A DNA stretch of 7,880 bases from Verrucomicrobiaceae bacterium (GCA_947372405.1 CANBTO010000220.1:1-7880), one strand, 5' to 3'. Shown: positions 1-6,629, counted from the stretch's first letter. Notes: a model not told the origin generated them from the sequence alone. A program made the numbers and translations.

Positions 1-415
1 GATCAAGCGGATTGGCGGCCGTGGCCATGTCGAGCGAGGGGTCGTTCGCCATCGTTTCGGCGAGTTCGTCGATGAGGGCGGGGTCGATGAGTGGTTCGTC
101 ACCCTGGATATTGACGATGTGGGTGGCACCCGGTGAGGATCGAAGCGCCTCGGCGATGCGGTCGGTGCCGGTCGGGTGCTCGGAAGAGGTCATCACGGCC
201 CTGCCTCCGAAGGCCTGGACGGCGGCAAGGATGCGTTCGTCGTCGGTGGCGACAATGATTTCGTCGAGCCGCGAACATTGTTGGCAGCGCTCCCAGACAT
301 GCTGGATGAGGGGTTTCCCGGCGATGAGATGGAGGGGCTTGCCGGGGAAACGGGTGGAGCCCCAGCGGGATGGCAGGACGCCGAAAATGCGGATGTTGGG
401 ATGGGAATGAGGCAC
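1..415 (-). CDS. kdsB: 3-deoxy-manno-octulosonate cytidylyltransferase (CMP-KDO synthetase), 5' part only
   Basis: The enzyme joins CTP and KDO to give CMP-KDO and pyrophosphate in the cytoplasm, activating KDO for LPS inner-core assembly. About 138 codons are visible; family members are usually near 250 residues, so a little over half is present and the C-terminus lies left of the window. Seen in the translation: the N-terminal nucleotide-binding signature around residues 13-28 (VLPSRWGSTRFPGKPL), VATDDERI near 55-62, HPTGTDRIAEA near 80-90, and NIQGDEP at 102-108, whose Asp corresponds to the metal/CTP-binding Asp of the family. The start chosen is GTG at 415-413, which puts the first beta strand at the expected distance; I saw no ATG in this frame at a suitable position. 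No strong Shine-Dalgarno sequence precedes it. The gene is divergent from the pseudopilin gene at 871 and is probably unrelated to it in function. Confidence 0.93.
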   Translation of the reverse strand, partial: MPHSHPNIRIFGVLPSRWGSTRFPGKPLHLIAGKPLIQHVWERCQQCSRLDEIIVATDDERILAAVQAFGGRAVMTSSEHPTGTDRIAEALRSSPGATHIVNIQGDEPLIDPALIDELAETMANDPSLDMATAANPLD

Positions 416-759
416 GCCTGCGGAAGGTTGGGCGAGCGTAGGACACGGACTTGCCAGCGGACAAGAGCGGTTTCGGAAAAAACTTCACTCAGGATAGGAA
501 CGGCCAACAGAAAAGGAGTTTCAGTCCACCATCTTAGCCATTCACATTCAATGCGACACCGTGGCAGAAGCAAAATTCTCGTCGCAGGTCACTCCCGCAC
601 ATGGCCAGCTGCGCGTTTGGCCCGCCATCCACCATGACCCAAAGGAGTCAGTCCCGGTAGTCGCCCCCCTTGGCGGCTAACTTGGTGATCCAGCCGGAGC
701 CAGAACATCACAAAAACCATCGCAGGGCACCGAACGATAGCGTCGCTAAAAAACTGGCT
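416..759. other. Divergent intergenic region, no gene recognised
   Basis: This stretch lies between the kdsB start and the conserved leader block of the plus-strand operon. Open frames crossing it are extensions of frames that are out of phase with kdsB, and none has a recognisable motif or ribosome binding site. No tRNA-like or terminator-like structure stood out. It must hold the kdsB promoter on the minus strand, but I could not pick a convincing -35/-10 pair. A short dyad at 738-748 is listed separately. Confidence 0.6.
738..748. promoter_or_regulatory. 11-base dyad upstream of the leader block
   Basis: TAGCG-T-CGCTA is a perfect 5-base inverted repeat around one central base. It lies 39 bases upstream of the -35 candidate at 788. 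Its position would suit an activator or repressor half-site pair. No counterpart is seen at the equivalent place before the second pseudopilin gene, so it may be chance. Confidence 0.2.
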
Positions 760-842
760 TTTGTCGCAAATGACTCCTCAAAAGTAATTGATCTGGGAAA
801 AATCCGCCATAGGATCGCATTTGTACTCACCAAGTATTGCAA
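760..842 (+). repeat. Conserved 83-base leader block, copy 1
   Basis: This non-coding block matches 6517-6599 at 67 of 83 positions without a gap by hand alignment. It ends 28 bases before the ATG of the first giant pseudopilin gene. The best conserved segments are its left end (TTTGTCGCAAAT), the TCAAAAG segment, ATTGATCT, the A-run followed by CCGC, and its right end (AAGTATTGCAA). The block contains the promoter candidate at 788-815. The second copy has an in-frame TAA (6588-6590) upstream of its own ATG, which argues that the conservation is regulatory and not coding. Confidence 0.8.
788..815 (+). promoter_or_regulatory. Sigma-70-like promoter for the pseudopilin operon
   Basis: TTGATC at 788-793 (-35) and TAGGAT at 810-815 (-10) are separated by 16 bases. 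The same arrangement, TTGATC/16/TAGCAT, recurs at 6545-6572 before the paralogous gene. Transcription would start near 822, giving an untranslated leader of about 50 bases before the ATG at 871. The match between the two copies is the main support; the -10 differs from consensus at TAG(G)AT. Confidence 0.6.
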
Positions 843-870
843 CCCTAATTCGAACCGACGCGTCGAACCC

Positions 871-3800
871 ATGATCCCCTTCTCATGTCCGAAGAACAAA
901 AACCAAGGATTCGCCTTGGTCGTCACTCTTTCGCTCATGGTTTTGCTGACTTTGATAGCGGTGGGATTGCTAGGTCTCTCGACGGTGTCTCTGCGCAGCA
1001 GCTCGCTGGGCACCGACCAGTCTGTAGCCCGTGCGAACGCGCGTCTGGCGCTGTTGCTGGCGATTGGCGAACTCCAGAAAAGCTCCGGCCTGGACACTCG
1101 CGTCACCGCCCCTTCAAGCATTGTCGATCCGAACAGCCCACCCCTCACAGGCGTTTGGAAAAGCTGGGAGGGCTCGGATCACGACAGCCAAGGGCGACCG
1201 ACGGTGCCGGTCTACGCAGCAAAAAAAGAATCTGACAGCAATAGCGGGCGCTTTCTGATGTGGTTGTTTTCAGGGGCCGAGCAAGCAAAAGCGCCGACAA
1301 TTACGGGAAGCCTTGTCTCCAAAACACCCATCTCAGGCAGCGTTCCGTTACTGTCCAAGGGAACTCTCGGCACAAGCAATGACCTTCAAGTTCATCTGGT
1401 TCCGCAACGCGTGAACCCAAATTCCAATGTTTCAGGCACTCAACTGAGCGGCAGCTATGCATGGTGGGTGAGTGGCGAGAATCAGAAGGCACGACTGAAC
1501 CAGCCATACAATCCCCGCACAGACAACGCCGCAGGATGGTCTGAAATGGCCAAAACGCACGCCGGCTCCGATCCCAAGCCCTTCGGCTTGGAATCCCTGC
1601 TCAATGATCCGGAGAACCATACCCCGGACCCGAACAATCCCAAATCCGCGAGCAAGGCGGTCTCCCTACGCACGACGGAACTCCTCGTTAACGCAAACCC
1701 CGCAAAGCCGCAACAGAGTTTCCATGATCTCTCGACATCGTCCGTCGGCCTGCTCACCAACTCCGCCACCGGTGGCTGGCGAAAGGATTTGTCGATTCTC
1801 ACGGAAAGGTGGGACTCCATCAACGCCAGCTATGCGGGCGGCGCACTCCCCCTGTTCCGCCTCAGCCCGAGCGCGGGGGCGACCACCGTAGCGCGCAAGC
1901 CGACCGAAACGAATCCAACTGCGAGCCAGTCCATCTTCTATCCTTGGAGTGCCTATATACCCGCGACGACGAAGAACAAGGCAAGCCCTTTCCCCACTTA
2001 TTATATGGAACAACACGGCGCCGTGACTTCATGGCAGTCGCTCGTGGATTATGCAACAAGTTACAAGATCGTGGACTACAACCCATCCACAGGGGTTGGA
2101 TCAGTTCCGCTGACTTGGTCCAGAACCCACAGGGATCCCTATGGTCCTTCAGGCGGCAACTTTTCGGATAAGGATCTTTACAACTATCTGCACAAAAATC
2201 AGAGATCTCCGGTTCTGGCTCGTGTGCAATGGGTGTTCAAAGTCCGTTCAAGACGTCAAACTCCGGCCGATCCCAATACCAAGTTCTTCATCGACCTGCT
2301 GGTCACTCCGGTATACACATTATGGAACCCCCACAACGTGGCGATCAAAATCGACGAGAATTACGCGGTTGCCATGAACAAGACCATGTCGGTTGCGATT
2401 GCCTTTGCAAAAGGCTCCGAGGCGATCAATTACACCGAGTCACCTGATGTTTCCACCTTGTTCAGAAGGTATATCTGCGGCAGCATTTACGATCTGGAAA
2501 ACAACACCCAGTACGACAATGCGATGCCAGGGAACTACAAACAACACTGGGAACAGTCGAACGGTCAGGCAGCCGGCTTCCCGCAGTCCATTACCCTTGC
2601 TCCCGGGGAAGCGAGACAGTTCAGCCTCGCGGCCAACGCAGCCACTGGAAATACGGGAGTCATGGGTGTTCTCAAGGAGGGTTACGATGGCGCGAACGCA
2701 TTCGGTTTTGCCGGCATCAGCAGTGGACAGGTTAAAGAGATCAGGAATAATTTCCTTAAGAGCGACACGCTGAAAATCGCGATGCGGTTCGACAATATCA
2801 CCCGACTGGGAGCCGATCCCACCAAGCAGGGGCCGGGACTCTATATGTCCTTCGGACGCTGGGCGGGCCCTGACCCGGCAAATCCCACCAGTGCGGGCAA
2901 CAACCGATATCTGGGTGACTCATTTGCCAACTACACGATGCTCACCAATTTGGATTTCTCCAAGGCGTATTGGAATGAGCCCCCGGATTTGCCGCAGTAT
3001 CCGGTCCTCGCGATCGAAGGCAACGGCAGCAATCCTCCATGGACACCGGTCTTTTCAATCATCTTGGGGCCACGGCTGACGGTTGGCGCGGGTGCCGGCA
3101 AACCAGCAAATCGTCCCACCAAAGGATTGCTGCAAAACAGTCCTTTCGCCAGCGGTGTGCTGACCACCTCGCAGAAGTTGTCCACCAATCATCCGGCGAA
3201 TCTTGCCTTCGACTTTTCCTATTTCGGACATCAGCCGAATAGCGACACCCTGCCTGAAGAAGGCATACCGGGCTACATTGCTTCAGGCAATCAGATAGGT
3301 AACGGCCTGTCCCGCCTGATCATGGGGGAAATTCCATTGAGGCCGATTGCGTCGCTCGCTGAGTTGCAAGGATGGGACTTGCGTGCCCGCAACCCGATTC
3401 CGCCCTTCCAATACAACATTATCGGAAACAGCGACGTGAACCCAATGCTTCCGAAAGACGATGTCATTCCGGATCGGAGTGCCGCAGCCGCCACGAACCG
3501 CCAGCACGATGACGCGTATTGCGCCAACCATCTCCTGTTCGATGATTGGTTCTTCTCATCGATCGCTCCCGAGCCGCAGGATTTCGGCAAAGCCGTCAGC
3601 AAGACCGCGGATGAGGTTTACCGGGCATTTCTCAAAGGCGAGCGCGCACTGGCCAACCGCCCCTACCGCGCAATTCTGGAGGACAAGAACTTGACGGATG
3701 CGGTGGCAACCCAGCGAATCGCGCAGAACCTGAACAGCTCCGACGGCTGGCTCAAGATGGCGTCCCGCCTCGAAGTGGACGGCATGTTCAACATCAACTC

Positions 3801-4593
3801 GACCTCGGTGAAGGCTTGGCGGGCGCTGCTTGGCCATGCACGCAAACAGCAGGTTGCGTATCATTCGAATAACGGCATCACCCTTGCCGCCAACCGGGAG
3901 GATTATGTAGTTTCCCGGATGCCAGTCGCATCCGACATCAAGGCGGGACCGGCCGCCGGAATGGGGGGCGCTTTCCCGAACAGCTCGGAATACACCGGGT
4001 TCCGCACGCTGGATGACAGCCAGCTTGACGATTTGGCGGAAAAGGTCGTGGCACAGGTGCGCAAGCGCGGCCCGTTCCTTTCGCTTTCCGAGTTCATTAA
4101 CCGCAGGCTGGATGGCGACGAGGAACTGGCGCTGGCTGGGGCCGTACAGACGGCTTTGAATTCCCTGACGAAAGACCCGCACAAAGTCCTCAAGGACAAG
4201 AACTATTCGAGCAATACCATGGATCCAACGGTTGCTCAGTGGAAAGACAAATTGAATGGCGCGGACTACAGGTTTGAAAAGGCGGCGGTGGGAATGGATA
4301 CGTTCGGCTTACCCGGTTGGATCCGACAGGCCGACGTCCTTCGGCCGCTCGCACCCGTCCTTTCCGCCCGCGACGACACGTTCACGATCCGAGCATATGG
4401 CGATGCCCGCGATGCGGCGGGAAACGTCAAGGCTCGCGCTTGGTGCGAGGCGACCGTCCGTCGCACTCGCGAGTTCGTCGATAGCACTGACGCCGCCGAT
4501 TCCACGAACCCTCCGGTAGCCGAAGCCAACAAACTGTTCGGTCGCCGATATTCCATAGTATCCTTCCGCTGGCTGTCGCCGGACGAGGTCTGA
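871..4593 (+). CDS. Giant PilX/GspK-like pseudopilin (Verru_Chthon cassette protein A-like)
   Basis: This encodes a 1240-residue protein, far longer than ordinary pilins. Residues 1-13 form a short leader with Lys 8 and Lys 10, ending in Gly13. Phe14 begins a hydrophobic helix (about 14-38: FALVVTLSLMVLLTLIAVG), as in type IV prepilin-like proteins. Position +5 is Val, not Glu, as in PilX and GspK. A conserved amphipathic stretch follows (ARANARLALLLAIGELQK), then YAWWV at 196-200, TLWNPHNV at 483-490 and LAPGEARQFSL at 576-586. Near 970-988 is DGMFNINSTSVKAWRALLG, near 1064-1081 RKRGPFLSLSEFINRRL, and near 1168-1179 DTFTIRAYGDA. That order recalls the GspK domain of type II secretion. It is probably inserted in the inner membrane with a large periplasmic or surface part. 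The ATG at 871 is preferred over an upstream TTG at 670 because the paralogue at 6630 has the identical leader length and a stop codon upstream. No Shine-Dalgarno sequence is seen. The assignment to the cassette A type is from memory of the family, not a search. Confidence 0.85.
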   Translation: MIPFSCPKNKNQGFALVVTLSLMVLLTLIAVGLLGLSTVSLRSSSLGTDQSVARANARLALLLAIGELQKSSGLDTRVTAPSSIVDPNSPPLTGVWKSWEGSDHDSQGRPTVPVYAAKKESDSNSGRFLMWLFSGAEQAKAPTITGSLVSKTPISGSVPLLSKGTLGTSNDLQVHLVPQRVNPNSNVSGTQLSGSYAWWVSGENQKARLNQPYNPRTDNAAGWSEMAKTHAGSDPKPFGLESLLNDPENHTPDPNNPKSASKAVSLRTTELLVNANPAKPQQSFHDLSTSSVGLLTNSATGGWRKDLSILTERWDSINASYAGGALPLFRLSPSAGATTVARKPTETNPTASQSIFYPWSAYIPATTKNKASPFPTYYMEQHGAVTSWQSLVDYATSYKIVDYNPSTGVGSVPLTWSRTHRDPYGPSGGNFSDKDLYNYLHKNQRSPVLARVQWVFKVRSRRQTPADPNTKFFIDLLVTPVYTLWNPHNVAIKIDENYAVAMNKTMSVAIAFAKGSEAINYTESPDVSTLFRRYICGSIYDLENNTQYDNAMPGNYKQHWEQSNGQAAGFPQSITLAPGEARQFSLAANAATGNTGVMGVLKEGYDGANAFGFAGISSGQVKEIRNNFLKSDTLKIAMRFDNITRLGADPTKQGPGLYMSFGRWAGPDPANPTSAGNNRYLGDSFANYTMLTNLDFSKAYWNEPPDLPQYPVLAIEGNGSNPPWTPVFSIILGPRLTVGAGAGKPANRPTKGLLQNSPFASGVLTTSQKLSTNHPANLAFDFSYFGHQPNSDTLPEEGIPGYIASGNQIGNGLSRLIMGEIPLRPIASLAELQGWDLRARNPIPPFQYNIIGNSDVNPMLPKDDVIPDRSAAAATNRQHDDAYCANHLLFDDWFFSSIAPEPQDFGKAVSKTADEVYRAFLKGERALANRPYRAILEDKNLTDAVATQRIAQNLNSSDGWLKMASRLEVDGMFNINSTSVKAWRALLGHARKQQVAYHSNNGITLAANREDYVVSRMPVASDIKAGPAAGMGGAFPNSSEYTGFRTLDDSQLDDLAEKVVAQVRKRGPFLSLSEFINRRLDGDEELALAGAVQTALNSLTKDPHKVLKDKNYSSNTMDPTVAQWKDKLNGADYRFEKAAVGMDTFGLPGWIRQADVLRPLAPVLSARDDTFTIRAYGDARDAAGNVKARAWCEATVRRTREFVDSTDAADSTNPPVAEANKLFGRRYSIVSFRWLSPDEV

Positions 4594-4628
4594 TGCGCCC
4601 GGCCGCGCCTGCCCGTAGATCAGTCCCG

Positions 4629-5336
4629 ATGAAATCCTTCACGCTCCTCCTCCTACTCTCCTGCCTTCCCGGCCTCTCTCAAGAAGAGAAAAAGGAGCGG
4701 ACCTGTCGCCTTCTTTTCCTGGAACGCCCGCAGGACGCTCCGGCAGAGGGCCAGCTATTTGACGGGACCTCCTCCCATAAGGTGAGCCTGTCCGGCATGA
4801 ATTTTTCCGAAGTAGTCAAGTTGCCCGATGGTGATCTGGTGCTGGGGATGACCGCCGATCCGGTTGCGACGCCGGAGGAATTCCCCAAGGGTGCCCCCAC
4901 TGTAACGATCCCCGCGCAGATTACCGATCTCTATCTCATTGTAGCCAGTGACCCGGAAAACAAGGTTTTACCAATCCGGATGCTCCCGCTGGACGTAGGT
5001 GGTCAGAAACTCAAGGCCGGGGAGACCCTCTGGATCAACCTCACCGGCCACTCCATAAAGGCAATGCTGGGCCAGGAACCCCTCACTGTCCCCCCCCGCG
5101 GGAAAGTCGTGGGCAGGCCGCCGCTTGCCGCCAGCGGCTATTACAAGGCGGCGTTTCTCTATCAGCCGGACGCGCAGGGCGAGTTTCTCCCCATCATGCG
5201 GAAATCGTGGTGGTTCGATGGGAAGAGCAAAAATCTGGGTTTCATCATTGCTTCCGGCGGGCGTTTGCCCAGTATCTTTACGTTTCGCGATTACCGGGAT
5301 GCGGAGGAACCGAAGAAGCCGGGAAGCCCGGAATGA
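4629..5336 (+). CDS. Secreted protein of unknown function, tandem paralogue 1
   Basis: 235 residues with an N-terminal signal peptide (MKSFTLLLLLSCLPGLSQ). The LLSC segment could be a weak lipobox with Cys12, so a lipoprotein is possible; otherwise signal peptidase I would cut near residue 17-18. The mature part is rich in predicted beta strands and has no further membrane segment. Landmarks are MNFSEV, SDPENKVLP, GETLWINL (131-138), SGYYKAAF, and KSWWFD (192-197) followed by KSKNLGFII. It is about 57% identical to the next protein over about 200 residues without gaps. I do not recognise the family. The gene starts 35 bases after the giant pseudopilin gene, so the two are probably co-transcribed. 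An alternative ATG at 4593-4595 overlaps the upstream stop codon (TGATG) and would add 12 Arg/Pro-rich residues before the signal peptide; coupled translation from there is possible. No Shine-Dalgarno sequence precedes either start. Confidence 0.82.
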   Translation: MKSFTLLLLLSCLPGLSQEEKKERTCRLLFLERPQDAPAEGQLFDGTSSHKVSLSGMNFSEVVKLPDGDLVLGMTADPVATPEEFPKGAPTVTIPAQITDLYLIVASDPENKVLPIRMLPLDVGGQKLKAGETLWINLTGHSIKAMLGQEPLTVPPRGKVVGRPPLAASGYYKAAFLYQPDAQGEFLPIMRKSWWFDGKSKNLGFIIASGGRLPSIFTFRDYRDAEEPKKPGSPE

Positions 5337-5373
5337 CACTACCCCGAAGCCCTCGTTCCAAACCGAACCCGAC

Positions 5374-6075
5374 ATGAGATTTCCGGTCTTCGCAACGCTC
5401 CTGTTATCGTGCCTCCCTGCTTTCTCAGCGGGCGATGGCGGGAAACGCGCATGCAGGATCATCTTCCCGGATCGTCCGCGCGACGCGCCAACGGAAGTCT
5501 ATCTGTTCGATGGAACGGCGTCCCGAAAGGTGGAACTGCCAAACATGAACTTTTCAGAGGTGATCCGTTTGCCTTCCGGCAAGCTGGTGCTTGGCATGGC
5601 GGACGCACCCGTTGCCAAGCCCGACCAGATTCCACCCGGCGCCCCCACTGCGGAAATCGCAAACAACGTCGGCGACTTCTATCTCATTGTGGTGAGCGAT
5701 CCGGATAACAAAGTTCTGCCACTTCGGATTCTACCTGTCGATGCAGGCGACGAGCGCCCCGAACCAGGGCAAACCCTCTGGATCAATCTTTCGGAGCGTG
5801 CCATTTCAGGGACGCTTGGCAACGAATCCATCGATGTTCCCGCAGGAGCAAGGGTTCTCGCCAAGGCACCGCTGCCTGTGAGTGGCTACTACAAGGCGGA
5901 ATTTCTCTTCCGGGCCAAGGACGAGACCAGCTTCCAGCCGGTCATGAACAAGTCATGGTGGTTCGATGCCAAAAGCAAAAACCTCGGATTCATCATCGAC
6001 ACGGGCAGTCGTCTGCCAAAAATCTTTTCTTTCCGTGACTATCGTGTCGCCGAACCTGCCAAGCGCAAGGATTGA
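5374..6075 (+). CDS. Secreted protein of unknown function, tandem paralogue 2
   Basis: 233 residues with a signal peptide (MRFPVFATLLLSCLPAFSA) and a good signal peptidase I site after Phe-Ser-Ala. LLSC is again present as a possible but poor lipobox. The body matches the preceding protein without gaps: MNFSEV, SDPDNKVLP, GQTLWINL, SGYYKAEF, KSWWFD (from Lys193), KSKNLGFII, FRDYR. The charged C-terminal tail differs between the two. The frame stays open far upstream into the first paralogue, but the ATG at 5374 is chosen because it places the signal peptide exactly as in the neighbour. It begins 37 bases after the previous stop, consistent with a three-gene operon from 871. The aromatic and hydrophobic conserved core suggests a binding or structural role outside the cytoplasm, but no catalytic motif is seen and no function is assigned. 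Confidence 0.85.
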   Translation: MRFPVFATLLLSCLPAFSAGDGGKRACRIIFPDRPRDAPTEVYLFDGTASRKVELPNMNFSEVIRLPSGKLVLGMADAPVAKPDQIPPGAPTAEIANNVGDFYLIVVSDPDNKVLPLRILPVDAGDERPEPGQTLWINLSERAISGTLGNESIDVPAGARVLAKAPLPVSGYYKAEFLFRAKDETSFQPVMNKSWWFDAKSKNLGFIIDTGSRLPKIFSFRDYRVAEPAKRKD

Positions 6076-6128
6076 TCATCGGGCTTAAGCACAAAGCTTT
6101 CGGACGCATCATCCACATCATCAGCTTC

Positions 6129-6147
6129 CACCGGCTCTAACCCGGTG
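6129..6147 (+). terminator. Weak terminator-like hairpin after the operon
   Basis: CACCGG and CCGGTG form a perfect 6-base stem around a 7-base loop, 53 bases after the stop of the second secreted protein. Its position suits transcription termination of the operon. No T-run follows on the plus strand, so intrinsic termination would be inefficient; it may instead protect the mRNA 3' end or be chance. Confidence 0.3.
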
Positions 6148-6420
6148 AAATGCGATCCTCCTCGTCAGGCTCGCATAATCCGACCATCAGCATTCCGCCC
6201 GGCTCCGGCCCTTTCCGGTCATCACGTTCAGCTCCGACCATCACTTTTCCCCATAGACCATTCCGCAGCCCCGCGCCGTCGAGGTCTCCCCCAACCGATT
6301 CATACCCGATGCAGCGATGGGAAGCCGCCTGTTGAGGACCTGGCCCGTGCCGCCCCTACGAGCCTCCTCGCTCCGGCCCTTCCGACTTGCCAAATCTTTC
6401 GACCATTGGCAACATGGACA

Positions 6421-6441
6421 CCGCAATCACAGCCATTGCGG
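6421..6441. promoter_or_regulatory. 7-base dyad upstream of the second leader block
   Basis: CCGCAAT and ATTGCGG form a perfect inverted repeat around a 7-base spacer. It lies roughly 104 bases upstream of the -35 candidate at 6545 and is not followed by a T-run. It could be an operator or an mRNA/DNA hairpin. No equivalent was found before the first pseudopilin gene. Confidence 0.3.
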
Positions 6442-6516
6442 CGGATCCTACCCAGTCCAGCACGCACCGCAAACGCCTCTCATTCTTCGCAGGTTGTTGT
6501 CGTGGAATTTCCGCCC

Positions 6517-6599
6517 TTTGTCGCAAATAAGTTCTCAAAAGGCATTGATCTTGCAAAAAACCGCTCTAGCATCACACATGTAATCACTAAGTATTGCAA
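6517..6599 (+). repeat. Conserved 83-base leader block, copy 2
   Basis: This is the partner of 760-842, with 67 of 83 bases identical and no gap. It ends 30 bases before the ATG of the second giant pseudopilin gene, two bases more than in copy 1. Copy 2 contains an in-frame TAA at 6588-6590 relative to that gene, so it is not translated as part of it. Conservation extends both upstream and downstream of the promoter hexamers, suggesting a bound regulator or a functional 5' untranslated region. Confidence 0.8.
6545..6572 (+). promoter_or_regulatory. Sigma-70-like promoter for the second pseudopilin gene
   Basis: TTGATC at 6545-6550 and TAGCAT at 6567-6572 are separated by 16 bases, the same geometry as the promoter at 788-815. 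Initiation would be expected near 6579, leaving about 50 untranslated bases before the ATG at 6630. Confidence 0.6.
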
Positions 6600-6629
6600 A
6601 ACTCGTTTCCTCCAAAACTTGTTGAATCC

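Larger units (their letters stand above)
6076..6516. other. Intergenic region after the operon, no gene recognised
   Basis: Short frames cross this stretch on both strands, but none has a start context, a recognisable domain or a sensible composition. What can be seen are two small inverted repeats (6129-6147 and 6421-6441) and an 11-base direct repeat TCCGACCATCA at 6179-6189 and 6233-6243. The stretch around 6240-6420 reads on the minus strand as Arg/Gly-rich peptide without similarity I can name; it could be a non-coding interspersed sequence. Confidence 0.55.

Noticed and set aside
604..623. Inverted repeat GGCCA/TGGCC with a 10-base spacer
   Set aside because: The stem is only five bases, there is no T-run, and it has no counterpart at the second locus; it is expected by chance in this G+C-rich DNA.
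99..637. Overlapping open frames on both strands at the kdsB start (176-637 plus, 99-488 minus, 193-573 minus)
   Set aside because: They are in other phases than the clear KdsB translation and contain no family motifs.
670..870. N-terminal extension of the giant pseudopilin from a TTG at 670
   Set aside because: It would place 67 residues before the prepilin-like leader and run through the promoter block. The paralogue has an in-frame stop in the equivalent region, so this part is non-coding.
3556..4182. 208-codon minus-strand open frame
   Set aside because: It lies antisense to the conserved GspK-like part of the first giant gene and has no recognisable motif or start context.
5125..5373. 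Upstream extension of the second secreted protein from an ATG at 5125
   Set aside because: It overlaps the first secreted protein in another frame and would bury the signal peptide. The ATG at 5374 matches the layout of its paralogue.
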